Positions 1 through 10,764 are shown, counted from the stretch's first letter. The stretch: DNA of 60,000 bases from Neocallimastix lanati (nom. inval.) (GCA_016946835.1 JACVTC010000025.1:250001-310000); one strand, 5' to 3'. Notes: generated from the letters alone by a model not told the origin. Program-made: numbers and translations.

Positions 1-683
1 TTATAATAATAACTCTTGATTTTCAAAATAAAGAAAATCAAGAATTATTTATAGTAAAGTTCCAAATCTTAATGAATAACTTTTTAGGAAAAGATTTGGG
101 AGAAAAACCTAAAAAGTTTAATGATCAATTATTAATAAAATTGATCATATGTTAATTGAATAAAAACCGATATTTTCCAATCGGAAAACTTCAATTAACA
201 TTTGTTTTATTTAAACAATGTCAATTATACATGACATTGTTTTATTTTAATTAATTTTTTAAATATTAATTATTCTTTTTTCATTTGATTTGTTACATTA
301 TGATTTTAATATAATTTTATAATTATTTCTAAATTATAATTCTATAATTTATATTAGATTTGTTTAAAATTATATTAATGTAACAATTATTTAAATTAAA
401 ACTTAACATATAATTATCAAATGAATTTTAACAAATATAAAAAATATTAATGTTTAATTATTTTAATATTATTAATTAATACAATGATAAAGAATAATAA
501 TTTTACAATATTAATTTTAAATTATTAATAATAATTTTATATTAAAAATATTTTATAATAAAGTTAATAAATTTTATTAAATAATTATTATTTTATTTAA
601 TAAAGATTAATAATTATTTTTTATTTTAATAAAGATTAATAATTATTTTTTATTTTAATAAAAATTAATTATTATTCTTTACA
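1..683 (-). mobile_element. 3' LTR of Tf1-like gypsy element 1 (cut by window edge)
   Basis: Direct repeat of 5229-5899: positions 1-671 align base for base except for an inverted 8-nt hairpin loop at 25-32. In element sense it is the 3' LTR of the minus-strand element. It ends at 683 with ATTCTTTACA, the exact inverse of TGTAAAGAAT, which opens the other LTR at 4980, so 683 is taken as the true end. About 249 bp of its far end lie left of the window. The near identity of the two LTRs implies a recent insertion. Perfect inverted repeats are packed along 15-242: 15-24/33-42, 62-70/91-99, 78-88/108-118, 121-130/139-148, 151-160/190-199 and 213-223/232-242. Confidence 0.93.
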
Positions 684-697
684 TTGCACCCTTTAGG
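684..697 (-). promoter_or_regulatory. Polypurine tract of element 1
   Basis: On the minus strand the bases just before the LTR read CCTAAAGGGTGCAA, with the purine core AAAGGG at 689-694. This is where plus-strand DNA synthesis is expected to start. It overlaps the TAA stop of gag-pol (693-695), so only 9 bp separate the stop from the LTR. The same AAAGGG-type core abuts the LTR at 59671. Confidence 0.7.
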
Positions 698-3600
698 ATG
701 TGTTCCCATAATTGGAATGCTCTTTTAAATCTTGATTTCTTTCAACGTAGGGTTCAAATTGGGAGATGTGGAATATTGGATGTAAGTGTAAATTACTTGG
801 AAGTTCCAACCGGTAATTCATGCGTTTTAATTTTTCCGTTATTCTAAATGGACCTAAGTATTGTGAAGCTAGCTTCTTCGCCGGCTCGTTGGTGAAATAA
901 TATCTTTTTAACCACACTTTATCGTTAATATTAAAATTTGGACCATGTTGTTTCTTGAGGTCATTATACTTTTTGAAATCTTCTTTAGCTTTGACCAGAT
1001 GAGCTTGAAGAGATTGAAAATGGGCCGACCAGTCTCTTGTAAGAACTGAAGCATTATCCTTCAAAAGAATTGGAGGGGAATCAATAATACTATTTGGATT
1101 AAATCCAAAATTGGCATAGAAGGGAGAGACACCAATAGACTGATGGAGCGAATTATTATAGGCAAATTCACATAAAGGCAGGTAATAACACCATTCATTT
1201 TGTGCTGAAGAGCAGTAGCAGCGAAGATATTGTTCCACAACGGCATTTGCACGTTCAATTTGGCCATTAGACTGTTGGTGGTGAGCAGTGGCGAGATTAG
1301 GCTGAATATGCAAAGCAGAACAAAGAGAAGTCCAAAATTCCGAAGAAAATTGACTACCATGATCGGAAACGATCGTTTTAGGGAACCCGTGATATCTAAA
1401 AACGTTGAAAAGAAGAAGCTTAGCAGTAAGATCTGCTGAAGGAACATCCGAACAGGGAACCAAATGGATCATTTTGGTGAGGTGATCCGAAACAACCATG
1501 ATACACGAGCAATCTTGAGAACTTGGCAATGAGACAATAAAGTCAACACCGATAATCTCCCATGGTTTTTTAGGAACCGGGAGAGGAAGAAGTTTACCAT
1601 AAGGCTTATGTCTTCTGGTTTTGCATCTTCCGCAAGTTTCACAAGATAGGATGTAGTTTTCAACATCCTTCCTCATGTTAGGCCACCAATAATAACGTTT
1701 TAATTTATCCATAGTTTTATGGATTCCTTGGTGACCGCCTAAAGGGGAGTCATGAAAAGATTGTAAAATCTTTGTTCTAAGAAGAGATGGCACTATTATT
1801 CGTCCTTGGAAGTGTAGAACACCACGAATAAGACTAAACAATGAGCTTTTGATTTCTTTTGATTTAGATTTTAGTTTGCTCATTGTTTCTTTGCAGAATT
1901 TGTCTTGTTTTTGTAAATCGATTAATTTATCAATTTTTTCATAAGCTGCACAGCATATTGGGTTGTCATTGGGAATGGCACATGCTATTGGGGAATTATT
2001 TTCTTGATAATCCGGCCTTCTTGATAAGGAATCTGGCTTTCCACTTTTAGTTCCAGGTCTGTAGGAAATACGAAAATCAAATTTAGATAAGAAGAGACTC
2101 CATCGTATTTGTCGTTGATTTAAATGTTGTGGTTTCTTTAAGTACAACAAGTTTTTGTGGTCCGTTATAACTTGAATTGGATACTTCGCACCTTCTAAAT
2201 GGTGCCTCCATACGTCAAAGGCTGTTATAACGGCAAGGAGTTCCTTATCATAAATTGTATAGTTCTTTTCATTCGAGTTAAGAGACCTTGAGTAGAACGC
2301 AATAGGATGAAGTAGCTGATCATTTTCTGAGATTTGAGATAAGACACAGCCAATAGCATAGTTGCTTGCGTCTGTTTCGACAATAAATTCTTTGTTATAG
2401 TCTGGAAAGATAAGGATTTCATTGGATAAAAAAGATTTTTTGAGATTTTTGAAAGCATTTTCGGCTTGATCATTCCAGATATATTCACTATTTTTCTTCA
2501 AAAGTATGCGGAGAGGTTCCATAATTTCGGCAAAATTTTTTATAAATCTTCGATAGAAATTACAAAGTCCAAGGAAACTTTGTAATTCCTTAACATTCTT
2601 AGGAGTTGGCCATTCAATTATCGATTTTACTTTATTTTGATCCATTGTGAGGCCGTTAACCGAAATTGTAAATCCAAGGAAAGTTGTTTCTTTAACATGG
2701 AATTCGCATTTTTCTTTCTTAACATATAGGCCATTTTTTATTAATAACGAAAGCACATTTTTAACATGAACGATATGATCTTCAAGATTATTTGAGTAAA
2801 TAATTATATCATCCAAGTAAACTTGGACGTGATCACCAATAAGTTCACCAAGGACATCTTGAATAAAATGCTGGAATACGGACGGAGCATTTCTTAATCC
2901 GAAGGGCATCACCAAGTATTCGAAATGGCCGATGGGAGTTCTGAATGCTGTGAGATATTCATGGCCTTCTTTAACCCTAACAAGATTGTAGGCCGATCTT
3001 AGGTCTAACTTTGAAAATATTTTGGATCCCTTAAAGGCTTCAATCAAGTCATTAATTCTTGGTAGAGGATAGCTATTTCTAATAGTTACTGCGTTTAGCC
3101 TCCGATAATCAACACAAAGTCTGAGGGTTCCATCTGGTTTTCTTACAAATAAAATTGGAGCACCAGCGGGTGATCTGGATTTTCTTATGAATCCTTTAAT
3201 AATATTTTCTTTGATATAATCTTTAAGTGCACTCATTTCGACTTGTGACAATGAGTAAATTGGACCAAAATAGAGTTGACTTCCAGGGATAAGATCAATG
3301 GATATGTCGTATGGCCTATGTGGAGGCAATTTGTCAGCCTCCTGTTTTTTAAACACAAGAGTTAGATATTTGTAATATTTGTTAATTATTTTTTCTGTCC
3401 TTGAAACTTCTTTTTTAATTTCGGGCATAGCTCCGCATATATCATTTTCGTAAAGTTCATCTTCTGAAATGGAAGAAGGAATTATTGAATCAGTAGTATC
3501 GTCAACCATTGGCGCGGCTACTTCAGAGGAATGAAAAACAAATTTGTTTCCTTTTGCTGAAGGACAATGATTACTACAGAAACGTTCTAAGAAATATATC

Positions 3601-4733
3601 TTGTTATTTTTAAAATCGATATAAGGATTGTGCTTAGAAAGCCAATCTCTTCCGAGGATTCCACTAATTCCATTAAGCTGTAAGTTCCCCACAAGAAATT
3701 CATATTTCTCTTCGTGATCTAAGAATTTAATTTTTACTGGTTTTGTTACTTGCTTAATAGTCATACTCTTACTATTAGGCAATTGGATGTTTATGGGAGA
3801 AGTAAGTCCTGAAGTCGGGATCCTATTAGCAATTATGAAGTTCTTACACATAAAGCTTTTGGCTGATCCAGAATCAATAAGAAAGTTTATTTTTTGTTTT
3901 CGTTCGTTTAAAAGAATTACAAACGTAGTAACCATAGTAGTTGACTTGTCCGGAGTGTAGTTTGCAGAGAGGACTTCTTTCTTCTGTTTATTGTTAAATT
4001 TTGATTTAAAGAAGTTTTTATTACTTGTCTTATTTAACTCATATTTCTTTCTTCCAAAAGTTTTACTTTTTCTTCTAGGATCTTCAGAGCTACAACCTCT
4101 TAAACTATTTTCGATGTAGCATTTCTTATCAATGTTTATTATTATATTGGTTGCTTCAAATAAAGTCTTTGGGTTTTTTACTTTATCAAATTCATCTCTG
4201 ACTTGATCTATTAGTCCCTTTCCAATAATATCTATAAAGACACTATCTGGCCATCCCAGTCTTGAAGCAATTTTTCTAAATTCGATGGTATATTCTGCGG
4301 CTTTCCCCAACTTTTGTTGTTGTAAGTTTATAAGTTTATTTATAAGAATATATTTTTGTTTCTTTTCGTTTCCGGAGTCAAAATTTTCAAGTAAGAGATT
4401 TTTGAATTCTTCATACTTTAAAGTGCTCAGGGTACCATCCACAAGCAAAGATAACCCCCATTTCTTTGCAAGTCCTCCTAACTTATTAATTACATAAGTA
4501 TTTTTGGTTTCATCTGACAGGAAAGAATTTGGATGGTCGGCAAAGAAATTTTCGCTCTGTATAATTGTTTCTAAAACACTTCCATTGTTCTTCTTCTCAC
4601 TTTCCTTTAGTAGCATCCCTCCAGGTGAGAAAAAGGTAGGAACGAACTCTGTTATAGCCTCAATGAACTTAGAAGCATCCACATTTTTATTTATTTTGCT
4701 TATTTCTTCCTTTTGGTTCTCAGTAGTTTCCAT
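693..4733 (-). CDS. Intact Ty3/gypsy Gag-Pol polyprotein (single frame, Tf1-like)
   Basis: One uninterrupted 1346-residue frame carries every retrotransposon function. The Gag-like region spans roughly residues 20-215 and shows no CCHC zinc knuckle. Aspartic protease has DSG at 287-289. Reverse transcriptase spans about 510-690 with the YLDD catalytic box at 639-642. RNase H follows, with TDAS and TDH motifs. Integrase has an HHCC-type zinc region (GGHQG ... CETCGRC), a D..D..E core (GVDF, SDHGSQF, NGQIERA) and a C-terminal GPF/HPIFHISQFEPY module; no chromodomain follows. Gag and Pol in a single frame of this size resemble fission-yeast Tf1. The start codon is the first ATG after a 234-bp leader. 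Intact coding and near-identical LTRs suggest a potentially mobile copy. Confidence 0.96.
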   Translation of the reverse strand: METTENQKEEISKINKNVDASKFIEAITEFVPTFFSPGGMLLKESEKKNNGSVLETIIQSENFFADHPNSFLSDETKNTYVINKLGGLAKKWGLSLLVDGTLSTLKYEEFKNLLLENFDSGNEKKQKYILINKLINLQQQKLGKAAEYTIEFRKIASRLGWPDSVFIDIIGKGLIDQVRDEFDKVKNPKTLFEATNIIINIDKKCYIENSLRGCSSEDPRRKSKTFGRKKYELNKTSNKNFFKSKFNNKQKKEVLSANYTPDKSTTMVTTFVILLNERKQKINFLIDSGSAKSFMCKNFIIANRIPTSGLTSPINIQLPNSKSMTIKQVTKPVKIKFLDHEEKYEFLVGNLQLNGISGILGRDWLSKHNPYIDFKNNKIYFLERFCSNHCPSAKGNKFVFHSSEVAAPMVDDTTDSIIPSSISEDELYENDICGAMPEIKKEVSRTEKIINKYYKYLTLVFKKQEADKLPPHRPYDISIDLIPGSQLYFGPIYSLSQVEMSALKDYIKENIIKGFIRKSRSPAGAPILFVRKPDGTLRLCVDYRRLNAVTIRNSYPLPRINDLIEAFKGSKIFSKLDLRSAYNLVRVKEGHEYLTAFRTPIGHFEYLVMPFGLRNAPSVFQHFIQDVLGELIGDHVQVYLDDIIIYSNNLEDHIVHVKNVLSLLIKNGLYVKKEKCEFHVKETTFLGFTISVNGLTMDQNKVKSIIEWPTPKNVKELQSFLGLCNFYRRFIKNFAEIMEPLRILLKKNSEYIWNDQAENAFKNLKKSFLSNEILIFPDYNKEFIVETDASNYAIGCVLSQISENDQLLHPIAFYSRSLNSNEKNYTIYDKELLAVITAFDVWRHHLEGAKYPIQVITDHKNLLYLKKPQHLNQRQIRWSLFLSKFDFRISYRPGTKSGKPDSLSRRPDYQENNSPIACAIPNDNPICCAAYEKIDKLIDLQKQDKFCKETMSKLKSKSKEIKSSLFSLIRGVLHFQGRIIVPSLLRTKILQSFHDSPLGGHQGIHKTMDKLKRYYWWPNMRKDVENYILSCETCGRCKTRRHKPYGKLLPLPVPKKPWEIIGVDFIVSLPSSQDCSCIMVVSDHLTKMIHLVPCSDVPSADLTAKLLLFNVFRYHGFPKTIVSDHGSQFSSEFWTSLCSALHIQPNLATAHHQQSNGQIERANAVVEQYLRCYCSSAQNEWCYYLPLCEFAYNNSLHQSIGVSPFYANFGFNPNSIIDSPPILLKDNASVLTRDWSAHFQSLQAHLVKAKEDFKKYNDLKKQHGPNFNINDKVWLKRYYFTNEPAKKLASQYLGPFRITEKLKRMNYRLELPSNLHLHPIFHISQFEPYVERNQDLKEHSNYGNTS

Positions 4734-4829
4734 ATCTTATAATTATATTTTTTTTTTTTTTTTGAAATTAATTATTTATTAATTTATTTATCTAGATTCA
4801 AAATTATCTAAAATATATTATATAAAATT

Positions 4830-4861
<32 letters not shown>

Positions 4862-4967
4862 AATTATTACTATTTTATCTATTATTATTACTATTATTAT
4901 TATTATTTCTATTATTATTATTACTATTTCTATTATTATTATTACTATATTTTTTTTTTTTATAAAT
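4734..4967 (-). other. Leader of element 1
   Basis: Untranslated leader between the primer-binding site and the gag-pol ATG. It is simple sequence: ATT/ATA-type trinucleotide runs and T-homopolymers. I see no upstream frame or other motif. Confidence 0.6.
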
Positions 4968-4979
4968 AAGAGTTATTAT
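4968..4979 (-). promoter_or_regulatory. Self-priming primer-binding site of element 1
   Basis: In element sense the 12 bases immediately after the 5' LTR are ATAATAACTCTT. They are perfectly complementary to AAGAGTTATTAT inside the same LTR (plus coordinates 5234-5245), which lies 36 bp after the start of a TATAAATA box and is therefore near the expected RNA 5' end. This is the geometry of Tf1-type self-priming, where the first bases of the transcript fold back onto the PBS. I did not recognise a tRNA 3'-end match. Complementarity and position are seen; the mechanism is inferred. Confidence 0.8.
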
Positions 4980-5899
4980 TGTAAAGAATTAAATTTAAAC
5001 TTAATTAAATTTAACCCTTTTCTACAATTAATACTAATATTAATTGAGAAATTAAAAAAAAAAAGAAAATACTTAACGAAACTTAAAATAGGGTAGGAGT
5101 TTATTATAAGAGATTAGTTCAAATAAAATTTTTATTAAAATATTTTTTATTAAAAATAATTTTTATTTAGATTTTTGTTATTTTTAAAAAATTAAAAATT
5201 TATTTTGTTTATTATTATAATTATATTCTTATAATAATAACTCTTGATTTTCTTTATTTTGAAAATCAAGAATTATTTATAGTAAAGTTCCAAATCTTAA
5301 TGAATAACTTTTTAGGAAAAGATTTGGGAGAAAAACCTAAAAAGTTTAATGATCAATTATTAATAAAATTGATCATATGTTAATTGAATAAAAACCGATA
5401 TTTTCCAATCGGAAAACTTCAATTAACATTTGTTTTATTTAAACAATGTCAATTATACATGACATTGTTTTATTTTAATTAATTTTTTAAATATTAATTA
5501 TTCTTTTTTCATTTGATTTGTTACATTATGATTTTAATATAATTTTATAATTATTTCTAAATTATAATTCTATAATTTATATTAGATTTGTTTAAAATTA
5601 TATTAATGTAACAATTATTTAAATTAAAACTTAACATATAATTATCAAATGAATTTTAACAAATATAAAAAATATTAATGTTTAATTATTTTAATATTAT
5701 TAATTAATACAATGATAAAGAATAATAATTTTACAATATTAATTTTAAATTATTAATAATAATTTTATATTAAAAATATTTTATAATAAAGTTAATAAAT
5801 TTTATTAAATAATTATTATTTTATTTAATAAAGATTAATAATTATTTTTTATTTTAATAAAGATTAATAATTATTTTTTATTTTAATAAAAATTAATTA
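4980..5899 (-). mobile_element. 5' LTR of element 1, lacking its last 12 bp
   Basis: Opens with TGTAAAGAAT next to the PBS and runs to 5899, where identity to the left LTR stops after AAAATTAATTA. The left copy continues with 12 more bases ending in TTTACA, so the outer tip of this LTR is missing or replaced. The LTR holds the TATA box, the self-primer and the hairpin array described for 1-683. Confidence 0.88.
5234..5281 (-). promoter_or_regulatory. LTR core promoter: TATA box, hairpin and self-primer
   Basis: On the minus strand: TATAAATA (5274-5281), a 10-bp-arm hairpin (5243-5270), then AAGAGTTATTAT (5245-5234). The same order TATAAATA, stem-loop, AAGAGTTATTATTATA is kept in the LTRs at 6069-7076, 7082-7932, 7938-8887 and 18161-19026 although their sequences otherwise differ a lot. 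Conservation of the primer motif supports its use as the RNA start; the exact start is inferred. Confidence 0.65.
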
Positions 5900-6068
5900 C
5901 AATTCAATTTCAATTTCGATAATTCAGTTATTTGAATTTCAATATTAATAAAAAATAATAATATAATAATTATTATTAAATTAACTTTATTAAAATATTT
6001 AGGAATTAGTCTAGGCCAACTAATTACTAAATATTATTAACATATTGAAATTAATATATATTAAATAA
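5900..6068. other. Unassigned spacer with 17-bp hairpin
   Basis: A short piece between the broken end of element 1 and the next LTR. It contains AATATTTAG/CTAAATATT (5994-6002/6027-6035) continued inward by AATTAGT/ACTAATT (6004-6010/6019-6025) around the 8-nt loop CTAGGCCA. The style matches the LTR hairpins, so it may be a fragment of a further LTR. No coding signal. Confidence 0.45.
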
Positions 6069-7076
6069 TGTAAACACGTGATTGTCATTAAATTAATTTC
6101 TACATATTATATTTTAATTATAGTATTAGCTCTAACTGCTAATATTAAAGGTTTAGAAAAGAATCATACTTACCTATGGTTCTTTCTAATTATCGAGTTT
6201 ATTATAACGAATTATAATAGACGAAACACTAAAATTGATAAGGAAAAGTTTTAATTATAAAATTTGTTTTATTAAAATAATTTGTTTTATTATTTATTAA
6301 AAATTTTATATGTTAAAACTATTATTATTATTATTATATTATAATTGTTATAATAATAACTCTTGATTTCTCAAAGAGAACTCAAGAGCCTTATTTATAC
6401 TTTTTTGTCAAAATAAGGTTAAAATCAAAAGGGGTTCTAATCTTAACAAATCTCTTATCTAGGAAAAGACTAGAAGAAAAACCTAGACAAGTTTTTTGAT
6501 CGATATTCTATCCATATCGATCATCGCGTTAATTAAGTAAAACCGATTACTTTTAAAAAGTAATTGGAAAAACCTTAATTAACCGATTACTTAATCTAAT
6601 ATAATGATCGAAAATAAAAGAATAAAATAATGAAAATTATTTCGATCATAAAATTTAAAATTTAATCTATTTAGTTCTATTTTATAGAACTTTACATAAA
6701 AAATATAAAACAATACATTAATAATAAAATACATGATTAATACAATACAGAATACATGATAGAATACAGAATACATGATAAAATACAGAATAGTGTTTTA
6801 GTTTATGATTTAATAAGTGAGAGAAAACTAAAACTAATAAATTTAATAATTAAGTGAATAATTAAATAAATTTAATATTATTTTAAATGTATAAAAATTA
6901 TTTAATTAAATAAATTTTTTAATATTAAACTAAATAAAATTTTAATATATAATTAAATAAATTATTAATTATAATTAATTGTATAAATGAAATATGAGTT
7001 AAATAAAAGTTATATTAATTATAACCTAAATAAGAAAATATAATTATTTTGTTAAAAATAATTATAGATTCTTACA
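6069..7076 (-). mobile_element. LTR A (solo or 3' remnant), minus orientation
   Basis: Plus-strand ends are TGTAAAC and CTTACA. The middle (6350-6570) aligns with LTR B and keeps the TATA box, the AAGAGTTATTAT primer motif and the paired-arm array, with a few broken pairs (CTAATCTT/AAGACTAG). Flanks aataa and tgttg do not match, so no target duplication is seen. It could be a recombined or older copy. Confidence 0.75.
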
Positions 7077-7081
7077 TGTTG

Positions 7082-7932
7082 TGTAATAATTCTATTAAGA
7101 ACTAACTCAAAATAGAATTATTAACTACAACTTAACGACTATTTCATTAAGTTGAGAAAATAAAATAAAATAAATTTTTTTACCTTTAGAGTAGAGTTTA
7201 TTATAAAATTAATTATAATAATAACACAAAAAGTAAGAGAAGAATTGTTTGTATAAATTGATTTTAAAAATATGTTTTTGAATAAAATATTTTTATTAAT
7301 TTATTAATGTTAAAAATATAAAATTGTTACTATTATAACTATGTTTTTTATAATAATAACTCTTGATTTCTCAAAGAGAACTCAAGAGCCTTATTTATAT
7401 CTTTTTATGAAAATAAGGTTAAATAAGAAAGGGTTTTCTAATCTTAACAAATCTCTTATCTAGGAAAAGATTAGATAGAAAAACCTAGATAAGTTTTCGA
7501 TCGATATTCTATCCATATCGATCATCGCATTAATTAAGTAAAACCGATTACTTCTAAAAAGTAATTGGAAAAAATCTTAATTAACCGATTTTCCAATCTA
7601 ATGATTGAAAATAAAAGAATAAAATAATAAAAGATATTTCGATCATATAATTTATCCTTATATTAAAAATATAAAATTAAATAGTTAATAAAATACAGAA
7701 TACATTATAAAATACAGAATAAAATACAATACAAAATACATTAGTTACAGTAGAGAATTTAACATATTGTAAATATATTATTTAAAATTAATTAAGTAAA
7801 TTTTGTTAAATTAATGAATATTAAATTAAATAAATATAATAAATATTATGTGTAATTAAATAAAGTTATAGTTATAATAACTTAACTAAGAAAATATAAT
7901 TATTTGTTAGCAAATAATTATAGATTCTTACA
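7082..7932 (-). mobile_element. LTR B (solo), minus orientation
   Basis: TGTAATAATT...GATTCTTACA, 851 bp, with no internal domain beside it. It is flanked by tgttg (7077-7081) and tgttt (7933-7937), a 4/5 target duplication. It begins exactly 5 bp after LTR A ends and ends exactly 5 bp before LTR C starts in the opposite orientation. Interleaved arms are perfect here: 7438-7445/7467-7474 and 7455-7464/7484-7493, then 7499-7507/7515-7523. Confidence 0.85.
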
Positions 7933-7937
7933 TGTTT

Positions 7938-8887
7938 TGTAAGAAATAATAATTATTTATTAATAAATAATTACTATTTCTTAGTCTTTATAATTATTGA
8001 TAATAATTATAAATTTATTTAAATTATAATTAATTCATACATTGAAATATTATTATCAAATTTATTAAAAATATAATTATTCATACACTAAAATAATATT
8101 AAAAAATTTATTTAAATAACTATTATATATTCTTTTATTAATATTATTAATTTTATTTAGTTATTCATTTAATTATCAAGTTAATGTAAACATTAGTTTT
8201 ATTTATTTTGTACATTGTACATTTAAAAGAACAATTAATAAGTTTCTGTATTTTTTAAAGATAGTTTTATGTTAATAAGTTTAGATTAGATTTTAAAAAT
8301 AATATTTAGAAAAATAGAATAATTTAGATCATTCCGGTTATTATTGATTTTTCCTTTTATTTGATGATCTAAATTAAAATTTAGGAAATCGATATATTAA
8401 GGTTTTATCCAAATATAAAATAATATATTTGGTTTTACTTAATATATACGATGATCGATATGAATAGAATATCGATCAAAACTTATCTAGTTTTTTCTTT
8501 TAATCTTTTTCTAGATAAGATAATTTTTAAGATTAGAAAAAACTTTTTATTTAACCTTAATTTAATAAAAAAATATAAAAAGGGCTATTGATTTCTCTTT
8601 AAGAAATCAAGAGTTATTATTATAAAAATATAGTTATAATAATAGCAATTTTATATTTTAAACTTTAATAGATTAATAAAACATTTTATTCAAAAACATA
8701 TTTTTTAAACCAAATTTATCCAAATATTCCTTCTTTTACTTTTTGTGTTGTTATTATAATTAATTTTATAATAAACTCTCTTTTAGGTAAAATTTTTATT
8801 TTTATTTTATTTCTCAAATTAATGAATTAGTCATTAAGTTGAAGTTAATAATCATATTTAGTAATAGAACTTAGTATGATTATTACA
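7938..8887 (+). mobile_element. LTR C (solo), plus orientation
   Basis: Opens TGTAAGAAATAATAATTATT like LTR D at 18161 and closes GATTATTACA. 950 bp. Flanked by tgttt (7933-7937) and tgttg (8888-8892). Contains the hairpin array (8460-8640) and the conserved CAAGAGTTATTATTATA. No internal element sequence on either side. Confidence 0.85.
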
Positions 8888-8892
8888 TGTTG

Positions 8893-10202
8893 ATAAGAAT
8901 GTATTAAATAATGCATTCTTAATTAAATTTACGATTTATTTCTAATACATTATGTGTACATTATTATTTTTGTACTTTAATAAATTTTTAAATCCATAGA
9001 TCAAAAATTAAATCAAAAATTATATTAAACTTTATATTTTTATATTAAATCTTATATTAATAGTAATATTTTTATATATTTAAAACTTATATTAGCAATA
9101 TTAATAATAAATCTTATTTTTTTATTTTTATATTAATAATGAAAATTTGTATTAATAATAATTTTATATATTGATAATTAAAAATTTATATATTATATTT
9201 TAACTTTTATTATAAAATTTTATATCAAAATGTTTTATTTTATATTGAAAAATATTTTATTTTATTAAAAACCTTTATATTAGAATAGTATTTTTATTTT
9301 TATTTGAATATTTTAACAGATTGTAATAAAAATTATAGCCAATTAAATAAATTCTTATTAGTAATATTTTAGATATTTTTTTAAAAAAAAAAAAAAAAAA
9401 AAATGTTTTATTAATATTATAAATGTATTTTATTTATATTGTTATAATTAAATTTTATATAATTGATTATAAAATTCAATTTAAATTTAATAGTTTTTAT
9501 AAAAAAAAAAATAAATAAAATGTAATTTAGTGGCAAGAACAACTTTTATGCCTTGAAAAAAAATATAAATAGTTGTAAATTTTGCTACCAATTTTTAAAA
9601 ATCATCAAACCAATTAATAAAATAAATAAATAAAATAATAAATAAATAAATAAATAAAATTTGTGTTTCTTTACTTTATTTTTATTTAACTCTCTAAAAC
9701 CTTAACATTGTTGATACCATAAATATCATAATTTAGTGAAATTTAGGTTAGAAATTATTTGATGAAATCTTATTGGTTAATAATTTAATAATATTATATA
9801 TAGTTAGTAAATAATAATAATTTAAAGAAGGGTTCTTTTATTAATATTAATTTAGTTTATTAATAATTTAACCTATAAACATGTTTATTAGTATAGTTTA
9901 GTGTAGTTTTATATTTAGTTTACATTAATAATATGAGAGATTTTAGTAATTAATTATATTTTATTGAATGATTTAATTATATTTTAACTAATTAACAACT
10001 ATTTATATTGATGATGTATTTTTATTGATGAATGATAATAAATAAATAAAATAAATAAACTAAATATTAAAGTGTGAATATTATTATTGTGTGTATTATT
10101 CTATATAATATTAGAATATATTATTTTGTCAATTATTCCCTACTGTTATCGTCCAAATAAAATAAAATAAATATTGATATTGATGTTTAATAAAAATATT
10201 GT
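8893..10202. other. Gene-free A+T-rich spacer
   Basis: No frame with protein character on either strand. It holds an A20 run near 9383, short AAAT-type simple repeats near 9615-9660 and otherwise irregular A/T sequence. Confidence 0.7.
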
Positions 10203-10207
10203 ATCAT

Positions 10208-10764
10208 TGTAAAAGGTACGTTTATTATTAACTAAAATAACGAATAATAATTAAATCTAAAGACTAAGATAACTTAACACCTCTCTATTCGAGTTGTTAA
10301 TAATAAACACTAAATTAATTAATTTATAACTATTATTTCCTATTACACTAGAATATAGCGCAGCACTTTATAACTCTATTTGTTATCAGTTGCTGGGCTT
10401 ACACTGAGTAATATATTTTATTTAATAATTATATTTTATTTATTAATATTAATATTTTTATCAACAATTTACATTAATAGTAACGCTAGTGCGTTACAGT
10501 TACAAGTTCAATTATTATTTATACATGTCAATAATATTATGATTGGTAAATAATTTAATTTAACTTAGTTTACTAATCACTAAATAAAATATATATTTAA
10601 CTAAGTATTTAACTATATAATTAATTATAAAATAATAAAATTTAATGTACGAAATTAACAAAAGATTTTATTTGATTAGTCGAAATTGCTAGCTGTTTAG
10701 AGATACGTTACGTAACCAAAGAACTATCATTGGATAGGCTTGAAATTACCATGTATCTGTTACA
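10208..10764 (-). mobile_element. 3' LTR of chromodomain element 2
   Basis: 557 bp with plus-strand ends TGTAAAAGG and CTGTTACA. A reverse-complement copy of the same length sits at 16986-17542. On the minus strand the purine-rich GGGAGAGGCC lies just inside its right end (polypurine tract), so it is the 3' LTR of the minus-strand element to its right. A TATAAATA box is present near 10517-10524. The left flank (10203-10207, atcat) does not match the right side of the element. Confidence 0.88.
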
